A stretch of 64,000 nucleotides of DNA from Bacteroidales bacterium (GTDB taxonomy: Bacteria > Bacteroidota > Bacteroidia > Bacteroidales > F082). Where the stretch lies: NCBI GenBank assembly GCA_900769945.1, contig CAAGIO010000019.1, positions 1-64,000 of the forward strand. Direction: 5' to 3'. The position numbers and the translations under genes were made by a program. The notes under the pieces are model-generated. The model worked only from the letters and a program-made list of their open reading frames with translations. It was not told where the DNA came from and did no database searches. This document shows, one piece after another, positions 34,580 to 43,818 of the stretch (position 1 is the first letter of the stretch; every line of letters begins with the position of its first letter).

Positions 34580-37500
34580 ATGAAGAATCCGAATTATATC
34601 TTTGAGACAAGCTGGGAAGTATGTAACATGATAGGCGGCATCTATACCGTGCTGTCAACAAAAGCAGAGGAGCTGACGCAACTGCTTGGCGACCACTATA
34701 TTACCGTTGGTCCCGACATTGTGAAGGAATCTCATGAGACGTTATACTTTATTGAGGACAGCAACCTTTTCCAAGAATGGCGCGAGAAAGTGGCATCAAA
34801 TTTAGGAATAAAGGTTAGGGTGGGAAGATGGAAGATTTCCGGTAACCCTATCGCGGTGCTCGTTGACTATACGTCACTTTATCCTATTAAAAACGAGATA
34901 CTTGGACATCTGTGGGAACAATATCAACTTGACTCAATACAAGGACAGTGGGACTATATCGAGCCTGTGATGTTCGGTTTCGCCGCCGGCAAGGTGATAG
35001 AGAGCTTCGTGGACTGGTGCGTCGGCGTTGACGATACCGTGGTGGCACAGTTCCATGAGTGGATGACAGGCGCCGGCGTCCTTTATCTTAAAGAACACTG
35101 CCCTCATATCTCCACCGTCTTCACAACGCATGCCACATATCTCGGAAGGGCTATAAGTGGAAACGGCCTCCCTCTCTACGGGAAATTAGACTCTTATAAT
35201 CCTCAGACTATGGCAAGCCGCTTCAACATTGTCTCTCAACAGTCGATGGAGTCGAAGTCAGCTCAGAACGCCGATGTGTTCACCACCGTGAGCGATATCA
35301 CCGCTCAAGAATGCGAGTGCTTCCTAAACCGTAAGCCTGACTTCATCACTATCAACGGCATAAATAGCGACTCCGTTGTTGATGGCAAGGAGAAAGAACG
35401 CCTTCGCGCGATGAGCAGAGAGAAGGTCTTCGCCGTGGCTGATGCCATCTGCGGAAAAAAAGTGCCCCGTGACTCTTTCCTGATTCTTAACAGCGGACGC
35501 TATGAGTTCCATAATAAAGGTATCGACCTGTTTATCAAGATGTTGGCAAACCTGAATAAGGAACAGTCTCTGCAACGCGACATTGTCGCCGTCATAGCAG
35601 TGCCGGGCAATATCTCCGGCCCTTATGACGAGCTCGCACACCGCCTCAATAAGACATGGGACTTCGCTAAAGACAATGTTGAAACCACTACCGAGTACCC
35701 TATTACTCACCATCTCTTCGACTTCCAATACGACAGTGTGCTTAACGCCTTGCGCGACAACGGCTTGAATAACGCCGAGAACGACAAGGTTAAAGTGATG
35801 TTCGTCCCTGCCTATCTCAATGGCGACGATGGCATCTTTAATATTAAATATAGTGACTTCCTCTTCGGCTTCGACCTCACGGTGTTCCCATCTTATTATG
35901 AACCATGGGGATACACCCCGCTCGAGAGTATCTCGCACGGAATACCAACCGTGACTACAGACGTGGCTGGCTTCGGAAAATATATCCTTGAGAACTACTT
36001 CAACACTGAGGCCGTCACCGTAATACATCGTACCGAAAATGACTCTAACAATGTGGCGCGCGAACTCACTGATGTGGTTCTCGACATCGCTTCACTCAAC
36101 ACAATGAAATATAACGAGATAGCTGATAACGCTTTCGAGATAGCCAAGACCTTCGTTTGGAAAAAACTGATTGTCAACTATCTCAAAGCCTACGATATGG
36201 CCGTCGGTAAGTCGGCAGGTAAAGACTATCTCAAGAAAACGAAGAAATATTCTGAGGTGCTCAGGGTGTTCGATTATAAGAAACAAGACAGCCCAACATG
36301 GAAGAAAATGCTCGTCGAACCGGCATACTCAAAAGAGATGAAGAAACTCCAAGAGCTCGCCAACAACGTCTGGTGGTGCTGGAACATCGACGCAGTGGAG
36401 CTGTTTGAATACATTGATGCAGAAGCGTTTGAACGTCTTGAACAGAACCCCGTCGCCTTGATAAAGAACCTTACCAAGTTCCAAATAGAAAGCCTTGAGC
36501 AGGATAAGGAGTTTGTCGCGAAACTTGACAAGGTTTATGATAAGTTCGTGAAGTATATGTCGCAGAAGCCTTCTGATGATAACAAGATAGCCTACTTCAG
36601 CATGGAATACGGCTTGCTCAAGTCGCTGAAGATTTATTCAGGCGGACTTGGAATCCTTGCTGGCGACTATCTGAAACAGGCCTCCGACTCGAACGCCAAC
36701 ATGCTTGCTATCGGACTCCTATACCGCTACGGCTACTTCAACCAGGCTCTCTCGGTGTCGGGAGAACAGCTGTCGCAATACCTGCCACAGAAGTTCTCCG
36801 AGTTGCCTCTCGAACCCGTGCGCGACGACGATGGCAACTGGGTGACGATAAGCATCGCTTTCCCAGGAAGGATAGTGTATGCCAAGGCTTGGAAAGTGAA
36901 TGTCGGACGCGTCAGCCTCTATCTGCTCGACACCGACATACAGCAGAACTCACCTCAAGACCGCGCCATCACCGGCCAACTGTACGGCGGCGATAACGAG
37001 ATGCGTATCAAACAAGAGATGTTCCTCGGTATTGGCGGTATCCGACTCCTTAACGCATTGAATATCAAACCGACAATCTATCACTGCAACGAAGGTCATG
37101 CCGCCTTCTGCGGACTTGAGCGTTTGAGCAACTACGTCTCAAACAATAATCTCGACTTCGACGTTGCCAAAGAGCTTGTCAGAGCCTCAACATTGTTCAC
37201 GACACACACACCTGTTCCCGCCGGCCATGACGCCTTCGAGGAACATCTCATGAGGACATATCTCCCTCATTACGCTAACAGGATTAATATCTCATGGGAA
37301 GACTTCATGAGCCTCGGACGTATTCGTAAAAAAGACCCTAACGAGAAATTCTCCATGAGCGTCCTCGCTACAAACCTTAGCCAAGAAGTCAACGGCGTGA
37401 GTAGGATTCACGGGCGGGTGAGCCGTGAGATGTTCCAGAAAATGTGGCCGGGATACTTCGCGGAAGAAAACCATATCGGCTATGTTACTAACGGAGTGCA

Positions 37501-38824
37501 CCTCCCTACATGGACTGACAGAAACTGGCAGAGACTGTACTCTGAGGTCTTTGGCGAGAACTATATCGATAACCAATCGGACCCTGCTGTGTGGGAGAAG
37601 ATAAAAGATGTAAAGGACGAGGTGATATGGGGCATACGTAAGAAGTTGAAACATAACCTTATAGAGTTCCTCAAAGTGAAGATAGCCGATGATATGCAGA
37701 ACCGTTCCGAAAGCCCGCGCCTCATCTTGGATACCATTGAGAACCTTAATGAGAACGCACTCATCATAGGCTTCGCACGTCGCTTCGCCACATACAAACG
37801 TGCCCATCTTCTCTTCACTAACATCGAACGCCTCTCGAAAATCGTCAACGATGTCAACCGCCCCGTGATATTCCTCTTCGCAGGAAAAGCACACCCTAAC
37901 GATAAGGCTGGACAAGACCTTATAAAGAATATCATTGAGGTGGCAAGACGTAAGGACTTCGTGGGTAAAGTGCTGTTTGTCAATAATTATGATATGGAAA
38001 TCGGTAAACTCCTCACCTCAAGCGTCGATGTGTGGATGAATACCCCTACACGCCCTCTCGAAGCATCAGGCACATCAGGAGAGAAAGCCGTCATGAACGG
38101 GACTCTCAACTTCTCGGTGCTCGACGGCTGGTGGGCAGAAGGCTACCGCCCGAACGCAGGCTGGGCTATTAAAGAAGAACGCACCTACTCCGACCAAAGA
38201 TACCAAGACGAACTCGATGCCGAGACAATTTATAATACCCTCGAAAACGAAATTATCCCTCTGTATTTCAATAGAGATGAAGATAATGTCCCTTCCCAAT
38301 GGATTTCATTCATGAAGAACAACCTAACAGGCATCGCCCCGTTCTATACCATGAAACGTATGCTCGACGACTATTTCAACCAGTATTATCTCAAGTTGAT
38401 TGAACGCACGAATATCTTGCGTACTGACAAGTATAAGAAGGCTTTAGAGATTGTCGAGTGGAAGAGGAATGTTAACGCTAACTGGGATAAGATTGAGGTG
38501 GAATCGATAAAGGTACCTGACCCGGATGTGAGACCGCTCACCTTCGGCGACGAGTTCGTGGCTGAGATAACCCTCAAGACCCCCGGCCTCAAGAAAGGCG
38601 ATGTGGGCGTAGAGATACTCTTTGCTGATAAGGTTAACGATGTGATTGACAAGCTTATTAGCGTCAAACCTCTCGATCTGGTTGACTACGGCGAAGGCTG
38701 GGCTCGCTACTATATCAGCATGCCTGTCCAATATTCAGGTGTGTTCAACTACACCTTCCGTATCTTCCCGACCAATGCCGACCTCCCTCACCGTCAAGAC
38801 CTGCCTTTGGTGAAATGGATTTGA
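34580..38824 (+). CDS. fusion of GT3 glycogen synthase and GT35 alpha-glucan phosphorylase
   Basis: A 1414-residue protein with two opposed activities. Residues 1 to about 560 are a GT3 (eukaryote-like, UDP-glucose-type) glycogen synthase: SWEVCNMIGGIYTVLSTKA (about 10-30), VFTTHATYLGRAISG and YYEPWGYTPLESISHG with Glu441 and Glu449. From about 583 the TIGR02094-type alpha-glucan phosphorylase begins with a DUF3417-like part (ELANNVWWCWN). It continues with YFSMEYGL and GGLGILAGDYLKQASD, the PLP-lysine site EASGTSGEKAVMNG (Lys1169) and a C-terminal Ig-like domain. The frame is open throughout with no internal stop. The synthase uses nucleotide sugar to lengthen glycogen, the phosphorylase releases glucose-1-phosphate. 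No glgC (ADP-glucose synthesis) is nearby, consistent with UDP-glucose use. Last gene of the operon. Confidence 0.9.
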   Translation: MKNPNYIFETSWEVCNMIGGIYTVLSTKAEELTQLLGDHYITVGPDIVKESHETLYFIEDSNLFQEWREKVASNLGIKVRVGRWKISGNPIAVLVDYTSLYPIKNEILGHLWEQYQLDSIQGQWDYIEPVMFGFAAGKVIESFVDWCVGVDDTVVAQFHEWMTGAGVLYLKEHCPHISTVFTTHATYLGRAISGNGLPLYGKLDSYNPQTMASRFNIVSQQSMESKSAQNADVFTTVSDITAQECECFLNRKPDFITINGINSDSVVDGKEKERLRAMSREKVFAVADAICGKKVPRDSFLILNSGRYEFHNKGIDLFIKMLANLNKEQSLQRDIVAVIAVPGNISGPYDELAHRLNKTWDFAKDNVETTTEYPITHHLFDFQYDSVLNALRDNGLNNAENDKVKVMFVPAYLNGDDGIFNIKYSDFLFGFDLTVFPSYYEPWGYTPLESISHGIPTVTTDVAGFGKYILENYFNTEAVTVIHRTENDSNNVARELTDVVLDIASLNTMKYNEIADNAFEIAKTFVWKKLIVNYLKAYDMAVGKSAGKDYLKKTKKYSEVLRVFDYKKQDSPTWKKMLVEPAYSKEMKKLQELANNVWWCWNIDAVELFEYIDAEAFERLEQNPVALIKNLTKFQIESLEQDKEFVAKLDKVYDKFVKYMSQKPSDDNKIAYFSMEYGLLKSLKIYSGGLGILAGDYLKQASDSNANMLAIGLLYRYGYFNQALSVSGEQLSQYLPQKFSELPLEPVRDDDGNWVTISIAFPGRIVYAKAWKVNVGRVSLYLLDTDIQQNSPQDRAITGQLYGGDNEMRIKQEMFLGIGGIRLLNALNIKPTIYHCNEGHAAFCGLERLSNYVSNNNLDFDVAKELVRASTLFTTHTPVPAGHDAFEEHLMRTYLPHYANRINISWEDFMSLGRIRKKDPNEKFSMSVLATNLSQEVNGVSRIHGRVSREMFQKMWPGYFAEENHIGYVTNGVHLPTWTDRNWQRLYSEVFGENYIDNQSDPAVWEKIKDVKDEVIWGIRKKLKHNLIEFLKVKIADDMQNRSESPRLILDTIENLNENALIIGFARRFATYKRAHLLFTNIERLSKIVNDVNRPVIFLFAGKAHPNDKAGQDLIKNIIEVARRKDFVGKVLFVNNYDMEIGKLLTSSVDVWMNTPTRPLEASGTSGEKAVMNGTLNFSVLDGWWAEGYRPNAGWAIKEERTYSDQRYQDELDAETIYNTLENEIIPLYFNRDEDNVPSQWISFMKNNLTGIAPFYTMKRMLDDYFNQYYLKLIERTNILRTDKYKKALEIVEWKRNVNANWDKIEVESIKVPDPDVRPLTFGDEFVAEITLKTPGLKKGDVGVEILFADKVNDVIDKLISVKPLDLVDYGEGWARYYISMPVQYSGVFNYTFRIFPTNADLPHRQDLPLVKWI

Positions 38825-38903
38825 TGTCTTGTGATGTGGGGATTGTATTCCGAACATGATGATAATCAATGTTTGACTAATAATCTGATATGTATATTGC
38901 CGA

Positions 38904-38929
38904 GTGCCGATTCTTTTTGGAGTCGGCAC
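38904..38929. terminator. stem-loop after the glycogen operon
   Basis: GTGCCGA (38904-38910) pairs with TCGGCAC (38923-38929), extendable by weak pairs, 80 bases after the operon stop. There is no clean T-run on the plus strand, so it may be a weak terminator or RNA end. Confidence 0.45.
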
Positions 38930-38958
38930 CGGTATGAAAAAAATATGACAAAAAAACG

Positions 38959-39534
38959 ATGGCTGATAAACCAAAAATAATATATATACATGGTTTCGGA
39001 GGCTCACCTAATTCTCAGACAGTGGGCTTCTTGAATCAATGTTATCCTGAGATAGAGTGGTGCGCCCTCGAAGTGGACCACCATGTCGCGTCGTCTGTCA
39101 ACCTTATCAACGACTATGCAAGAAAGAACGGCGTGCTTGCAATGACTGGCACATCCCTCGGCGGTTTCTATGTGCTGTGCTCCGACTTTACGGGTCCAAA
39201 ACTTGTTATTAACCCTGTCATTGAACCGATGAAGTCTCTGAAGAAAAATGTTGGAACGGTGCAGTACCACAGCCGTAGGAGCGACGGCGCAAAATCGTTC
39301 AAGTTCACAATGCAGGACCTGTTCGAGTTTAAGAAGTTCAAGTTCAATGCTGGAGATAATGTCACCTGTCACTATACCGAACATGATAATGTGCTTGGTG
39401 ATGACATAAAACGCGACTACGAGAAGTTGTTTGCTAACCGAAAGATGTGTTCAAAGAAGACGTTGCCTTCGCATATCATTAGCGAGAGCTACATACGTCA
39501 TGACCTTGGGGAGTGGATAGCCAGTTTGTTATGA
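38959..39534 (+). CDS. YqiA/YcfP-like alpha/beta-hydrolase esterase
   Basis: A 191-residue small esterase of the UPF0227 type. Seen: IIYIHGFGGSPNSQT (oxyanion region), the nucleophile elbow GTSLGGFY near residue 58, and near the end the HDL segment that could hold the catalytic His. The natural substrate is unknown for this family; short-chain acyl esters are cleaved in vitro by E. coli YqiA. It stands alone after the glycogen operon, converging on the exonuclease gene. Confidence 0.8.
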   Translation: MADKPKIIYIHGFGGSPNSQTVGFLNQCYPEIEWCALEVDHHVASSVNLINDYARKNGVLAMTGTSLGGFYVLCSDFTGPKLVINPVIEPMKSLKKNVGTVQYHSRRSDGAKSFKFTMQDLFEFKKFKFNAGDNVTCHYTEHDNVLGDDIKRDYEKLFANRKMCSKKTLPSHIISESYIRHDLGEWIASLL

Positions 39535-39568
39535 TGTGATGGGCTGGCGTTGGCATGAGGCTGCTGCG

Positions 39569-40129
39569 CTATCGTCGTCTGAACACTTCAAGAGCGATGT
39601 GTGCGCACGCCTCCGCATCCGCCAATGCGTGATGATGCTTCGTGAGGTCGTACCCGCACTGCGCCGCCACTGTCTGTAACTTGTGGTTCTCCAAATCGGG
39701 AAACACCACCTCCGACGCCTTGTGCGTGCAATATATCTTGAATTTCCTGCCCCGCATCCTATAATGCTCGAAAAGCGCTTTCAAACAACGCTCCTCGAAC
39801 GACTTGCCGTGCGCCACAAACGCTAACCCTCCTATCATGCCCTTGACCTGATTCCATACCTGTGGGAATAATAGCGCGTTGTCGGTGTCCTGCTTCTTTA
39901 TCCCGTGTATCTTGGTGGTCCAGAAATCATAATAGTTTGGGGTCGGCTTGATGAGGCTGTAATATGAGCCGACAATTATCCGGTTCCTGACAATGACAAT
40001 GCCTACGCTGCATGCACTCGTGATGTTGCCGTTGGCTGCCTCAAAGTCTATCGCCGCAAAATCGTCAAGCACAGGTAATACTATCTCGCCTGCTTTTTCC
40101 CCGACAGTCGTCTCTTTGACTGTAATCAT
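39569..40129 (-). CDS. 3'-5' exonuclease, DnaQ-like DEDDh family
   Basis: A 186-residue nuclease fold with the four DEDDh motifs: AAIDFEAANG (Asp and Glu), VAHGKSFEERC (where the usual NAxFD is NAHGKSFE-like), and HHHALADAEACAHIA (His and Asp). These resemble the epsilon proofreading subunit and stand-alone exonucleases; at this length it is probably stand-alone. The second motif lacks the usual Asp (FVAHGKSF), a possible loss or substitution. It follows the small gene at 40148-40459 by 18 bases, same strand. Confidence 0.78.
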   Translation of the reverse strand: MITVKETTVGEKAGEIVLPVLDDFAAIDFEAANGNITSACSVGIVIVRNRIIVGSYYSLIKPTPNYYDFWTTKIHGIKKQDTDNALLFPQVWNQVKGMIGGLAFVAHGKSFEERCLKALFEHYRMRGRKFKIYCTHKASEVVFPDLENHKLQTVAAQCGYDLTKHHHALADAEACAHIALEVFRRR

Positions 40130-40147
40130 CTTTATATCAAATAGTTA

Positions 40148-40459
40148 CTATTCCTTTATCTCTGCATAATAAATGTCAATGCCGTCGTCATCGAACATCG
40201 ACTCGCTCAAACAGTATTGTCCGGGCTTTCCTTCCTCCTGAAATAAGTATATCGATGCCTTGTGAAATGTTATTGGCTCTTGGTTCATGGATAACTTCTG
40301 TACTTTCTCGTAAGAAATGCCCTCGATCTTTAGTAGTCGAAGCAGGGCCGCCAAGTCAAGGTCGATGTTTAAAAACATGTCTTGTCCGCCTTCTCTCCAC
40401 GCAATGCTGATTATTCCCGTGGTGAACAACTCAAAATCTCGAATCTCAATCTTTTTCAT
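40148..40459 (-). CDS. small protein of unknown function
   Basis: A 103-residue acidic-tailed protein (MKKIEIRDFELFTTGIIS start; ends GIDIYYAEIKE). No signal peptide, membrane segment or motif that I recognise; it could be a small alpha/beta fold. The start at 40459 has a promoter box 16 bases upstream (40475-40482); an in-frame TTG further out would lie inside the box. It is the first gene of a two-gene unit with the exonuclease. Confidence 0.6.
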   Translation of the reverse strand: MKKIEIRDFELFTTGIISIAWREGGQDMFLNIDLDLAALLRLLKIEGISYEKVQKLSMNQEPITFHKASIYLFQEEGKPGQYCLSESMFDDDGIDIYYAEIKE

Positions 40460-40474
40460 CTCATAAAATTTGCG

Positions 40475-40482
40475 CAAATATA
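40475..40482 (-). promoter_or_regulatory. promoter -7 box of the small protein/exonuclease unit
   Basis: Minus strand TATATTTG fits TAnnTTTG exactly and lies 16 bases from the ATG at 40459. It is divergent from the box at 40519-40526. Confidence 0.6.
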
Positions 40483-40518
40483 CGTATTTTATATTATTGT
40501 CGGACGATTTGTTTTTAT

Positions 40519-40526
40519 TATCTTTG
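40519..40526 (+). promoter_or_regulatory. promoter -7 box of the fucosidase gene
   Basis: TATCTTTG fits TAnnTTTG, 22 bases before the ATG at 40549. Confidence 0.6.
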
Positions 40527-40548
40527 CTGCAAGAAAAATATTCGTGGT

Positions 40549-42345
40549 ATGAAGAAAGTTTTGTCGATAATTTTGGTGTTTTTTTCTGTAAATATGCTTT
40601 ATTCGCAGATTGTTGTTGAGCCTACATGGGAGTCTATTAACGAGCGTGGGTATCCGCAATGGTTTTCTGATGCGAAGCTCGGCATTTTCATTCACTGGGG
40701 CGTTTATTCCGTCCCGGCATACGCAAGTAAGGAGGGCTATGCCGAATGGTATTATAGAGGTCTGATGACGCGCGACTCGGCGAGGATGGCGTTCCATAAC
40801 CGCGTTTATGGCGAAGAATTCGACTATAAAAGCTTTGATTGTCAATTTAAAGCAGAGCTCTGGAACCCGGACCAATGGGCGGCGTTGTTCAAAAATAGTG
40901 GCGCGAAATATGTCCTGCTCGTCGCCAAACATCACGATGGATATTGCCTCTGGGACAGCAAATATGCCCCCGGTTGGAATAGCGTGGAGGGAGGCCCGAA
41001 ACGCAATATCGTGGCAGAGCTGACAGAGGCGGTGCGCTCTCAAGGAATGAAGATGGGCCTGTATTACTCTTTGCCCGAATGGACGAGCAAAATACATACA
41101 TGGTGCGTCGATGACCCTAATACTATAGGCGAATACGTTGACACTCACATGATTCCGCAATTTAAGGAACTCGTCTCCACTTATAGGCCGTCCATCGTCT
41201 TCACCGACGGGGAATGGTGGAACACCGCTGAACAATGGCACGCCGCAGAACTCATCTCATGGTATTACAATCTCGTCGGTGACGACGCAATCGTCAATGA
41301 CAGGTGGGGGAGCGGGGCAAACCATGGGTTCCGCACCCCGGAATATAGCTCCGGCATCGTCAATACCGACAGACCTTGGGCTGAATGCCGCGGTCTCGGC
41401 CGTTCCTTCGGACTGAACAGGAATGAACCGCTGTCGAACTATCTGACCTCTGACGAGTTGATCCGACATTTCGTACAGCTTGTCTCTGCCGGTGGCGGAA
41501 TGACTCTTAACGTGGGCCCCGCACCTGATGGCTCTATCCCTCTTTTACAGCAGGAACGCCTCCTCGACCTCGGCAGATGGCTTGAGATGAATGGTGAGGC
41601 GATTTACTGCTCCCACCCTTACTTTCTCCCTTCCAACAATGTTGATACTCCGAAGTTTAACGAGATGAAGAAGGTCTCTCTGTCGCGCCATGACGAAACT
41701 ATCGACTTTAACTGGGTCAGGAACTCGCCCGATAAAACTATCAGCTACGATAACTTCGATGCCCAATGGACTGCATCCTTCACCCCTGAGTTTACCGATA
41801 CCTATCGCTTTGATGTGGAAGTAGATGATAATGTGAGAGTTATAATAGGTGATGATGTCGTTATTGATTACTACAAAAATGCTCCCGAAGAATCACAGAG
41901 TAATGCTGAAGAGGCTGAAAACCATAATGTTACAACGGCAAATGTGAAACTGAAGAAAGGTGTCACCTATCCCGTCAAGGTGTATTATCAGGAGAAAGAT
42001 GTGGAGGCGATGATTCGTCTTTTTATCTCTTCAAAGAAAATGGAAAGGAGGATTTTCGTGCCTGACAACGGTTTTGACGCCGAATATTCCTGCATGCAGC
42101 CTTATGTGTGCTACACCGTCCGTGATGGAGCGCTCTATGCTATTGCTATTGAATATCCTCAAGATGAGCTGGTCCTGAATATCCCGCAGCCCTCTTCTGA
42201 AACTCAGGTCACAATGTTGGGTTATGATGCCGATTTCCCTTGGAGCTATGTTGACGGTAAGATGATTATCGATACAAGACAGTTGAAATACAACGACTTG
42301 AAGTCAACTGCCGCATGGACGTTTAAGATTTGTGAACCGAAATAA
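40549..42345 (+). CDS. alpha-L-fucosidase, GH29, with C-terminal PA14-like domain
   Basis: A 598-residue exported glycosidase that releases alpha-L-fucose from glycans. The signal peptide ends near residue 20 (FFSVNMLYSQ). The catalytic domain shows WFSDAKLGIFIHWGVYSVPAYASKEGYAEWYY, VAKHHDGYCLWDS and IVFTDGEWWN, in which Asp220 is the probable nucleophile. From about residue 380 a PA14-like beta-domain (YDNFDAQWTASFTPEFTDTYRFDVEVDDNVRVII) likely binds carbohydrate. No lipobox, so it is probably periplasmic. Single gene; no SusCD pair is adjacent, so it is not in a classical polysaccharide utilisation locus here. Confidence 0.9.
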   Translation: MKKVLSIILVFFSVNMLYSQIVVEPTWESINERGYPQWFSDAKLGIFIHWGVYSVPAYASKEGYAEWYYRGLMTRDSARMAFHNRVYGEEFDYKSFDCQFKAELWNPDQWAALFKNSGAKYVLLVAKHHDGYCLWDSKYAPGWNSVEGGPKRNIVAELTEAVRSQGMKMGLYYSLPEWTSKIHTWCVDDPNTIGEYVDTHMIPQFKELVSTYRPSIVFTDGEWWNTAEQWHAAELISWYYNLVGDDAIVNDRWGSGANHGFRTPEYSSGIVNTDRPWAECRGLGRSFGLNRNEPLSNYLTSDELIRHFVQLVSAGGGMTLNVGPAPDGSIPLLQQERLLDLGRWLEMNGEAIYCSHPYFLPSNNVDTPKFNEMKKVSLSRHDETIDFNWVRNSPDKTISYDNFDAQWTASFTPEFTDTYRFDVEVDDNVRVIIGDDVVIDYYKNAPEESQSNAEEAENHNVTTANVKLKKGVTYPVKVYYQEKDVEAMIRLFISSKKMERRIFVPDNGFDAEYSCMQPYVCYTVRDGALYAIAIEYPQDELVLNIPQPSSETQVTMLGYDADFPWSYVDGKMIIDTRQLKYNDLKSTAAWTFKICEPK

Positions 42346-42354
42346 AAGGATGAG

Positions 42355-43683
42355 TTAAATCTTTCGTTTCTGCCATTTTGCAAATCTCACGAAGAGATAC
42401 GACACTATAGCGATAAGCGCGCCATAGACGTATTCGGCTAACCACACATGTTCGATATGTGTGCTGAGGTGTGTCATCGCGTAAATGAATGCGATGTAAA
42501 TCAACAGTATTCCGAACTCTAAATAGAGAGCCGCGTTGGTGCTTCCCGTGCCTGACACAGCTTCGAAATACACCGAGCCTATGCCTTGGAAGATGATGGC
42601 TCCACAGATGACATAAATCGTCGGTGTTGCTGCCCCAATCAATGTGATGTCGTCAGTGTATATCCTCATCACATATTCAGGGAAGATGGCGCACACCGCA
42701 ATAAGTGGAAGGCAACATAATATGCAGTTAAGAGTTATTTTTAGTATTGTTGGCAACACCATCTCACCTTGTCCGGCTCCTATTAGCCTGCTTGTCAAGG
42801 TGTTAGATGTGGAGAGGAACCCAAAAACGGGGATGAACAGAATCATATAGACGCTCCTAACTATTGATGAGATGCCAATGGCTTCCTCACCCATTTTTTC
42901 AATTAAAACGAAAAAGATAAACCACGCGCTGAATGAGAAGAGCTTCTGGAACATGGTGGGTGTCGCAAGTTTGAAGATGCTTGCGGTCAAGTACTTGTCG
43001 AACCTGTGACGTGAAAACAGCCCGTATCCCGCCTTGCCGATGGTGAGGTATGTGTAAATTGTGAAGAAGACGGTGGTGCAGACCTCAGCGATAAATGATG
43101 CCAATGCCGCGCCGCCAATGCCCATCTCCGGAAGACCTATCTTGCCGAAAATCAAGCCGTAATCCAACACTATGTTTGTCACAGCCATTATCAAGGTGGA
43201 GTATGTTATGACCTTAGTGTTCGACAACCCTATATAAAGGGCGCGGTATAAATAGTTGAAACACACGAATATTATCCCGTACTGACGATAATCTATATAT
43301 TCCATCGCCGCCGAATAAATGTTCCCCGAATCAATGATGAAGTCAAGGAGGTGTGTAGATAAACTCTTGATTATCAGGAATAACAATAGTCCGATGAGGA
43401 AGATGAACAAGGCTCCGTGCTGGAAGATGCTCCCTATCTTCGAGAACTCCTTCTCACCGTAACGCCTCGCTATAATTATCTGTATCCCAATGGCAAAGCC
43501 CATCGCCATGGTGGTGAAGACGAAATAATAAAGCCCCGCCATCATCGACGCGCCTAACTCCACTATGCCAAGATGTCCGAGGAAGGCCGTGTCAGTGAAT
43601 GATATTAATGTCTGCGCAAGATTGCCGGCCATGATAGGTACTGCAATCTTCCATATTGTCTTCGTTGTTACTGACGTCTCCAT
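42355..43683 (-). CDS. MATE-family multidrug/Na+ antiporter
   Basis: A 442-residue inner-membrane protein with twelve hydrophobic segments in two repeats, beginning IWKIAVPIMAGNLAQTLISFTDTAFLGHLG, the characteristic MATE N-terminus. The second half starts at TPTMFQKLFSFSAWFIFF. It expels cationic drugs or metabolites in exchange for Na+ or H+. No regulator is adjacent. It converges on the fucosidase gene with a nine-base gap. Confidence 0.92.
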   Translation of the reverse strand: METSVTTKTIWKIAVPIMAGNLAQTLISFTDTAFLGHLGIVELGASMMAGLYYFVFTTMAMGFAIGIQIIIARRYGEKEFSKIGSIFQHGALFIFLIGLLLFLIIKSLSTHLLDFIIDSGNIYSAAMEYIDYRQYGIIFVCFNYLYRALYIGLSNTKVITYSTLIMAVTNIVLDYGLIFGKIGLPEMGIGGAALASFIAEVCTTVFFTIYTYLTIGKAGYGLFSRHRFDKYLTASIFKLATPTMFQKLFSFSAWFIFFVLIEKMGEEAIGISSIVRSVYMILFIPVFGFLSTSNTLTSRLIGAGQGEMVLPTILKITLNCILCCLPLIAVCAIFPEYVMRIYTDDITLIGAATPTIYVICGAIIFQGIGSVYFEAVSGTGSTNAALYLEFGILLIYIAFIYAMTHLSTHIEHVWLAEYVYGALIAIVSYLFVRFAKWQKRKI

Positions 43684-43701
43684 TTTTCAAAATATTGGGC
43701 G

Positions 43702-43709
43702 CAAAAATA
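43702..43709 (-). promoter_or_regulatory. promoter -7 box of the MATE gene
   Basis: Minus strand TATTTTTG fits TAnnTTTG, 18 bases before the ATG at 43683; divergent from the next box. Confidence 0.55.
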
Positions 43710-43741
43710 CAAAAAAATGCTGCACCCTTAAAAATAAATGT

Positions 43742-43749
43742 TATATTTG
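43742..43749 (+). promoter_or_regulatory. promoter -7 box of the oxidoreductase-GH3 operon
   Basis: TATATTTG fits TAnnTTTG and lies 69 bases before the ATG at 43819. Confidence 0.55.
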
Positions 43750-43818
43750 TAGATTGAAAACCGAAAGAGAAAAGATGGTTTTCGTTTATGTAAAATATTG
43801 AAAACTAATACTATTACT

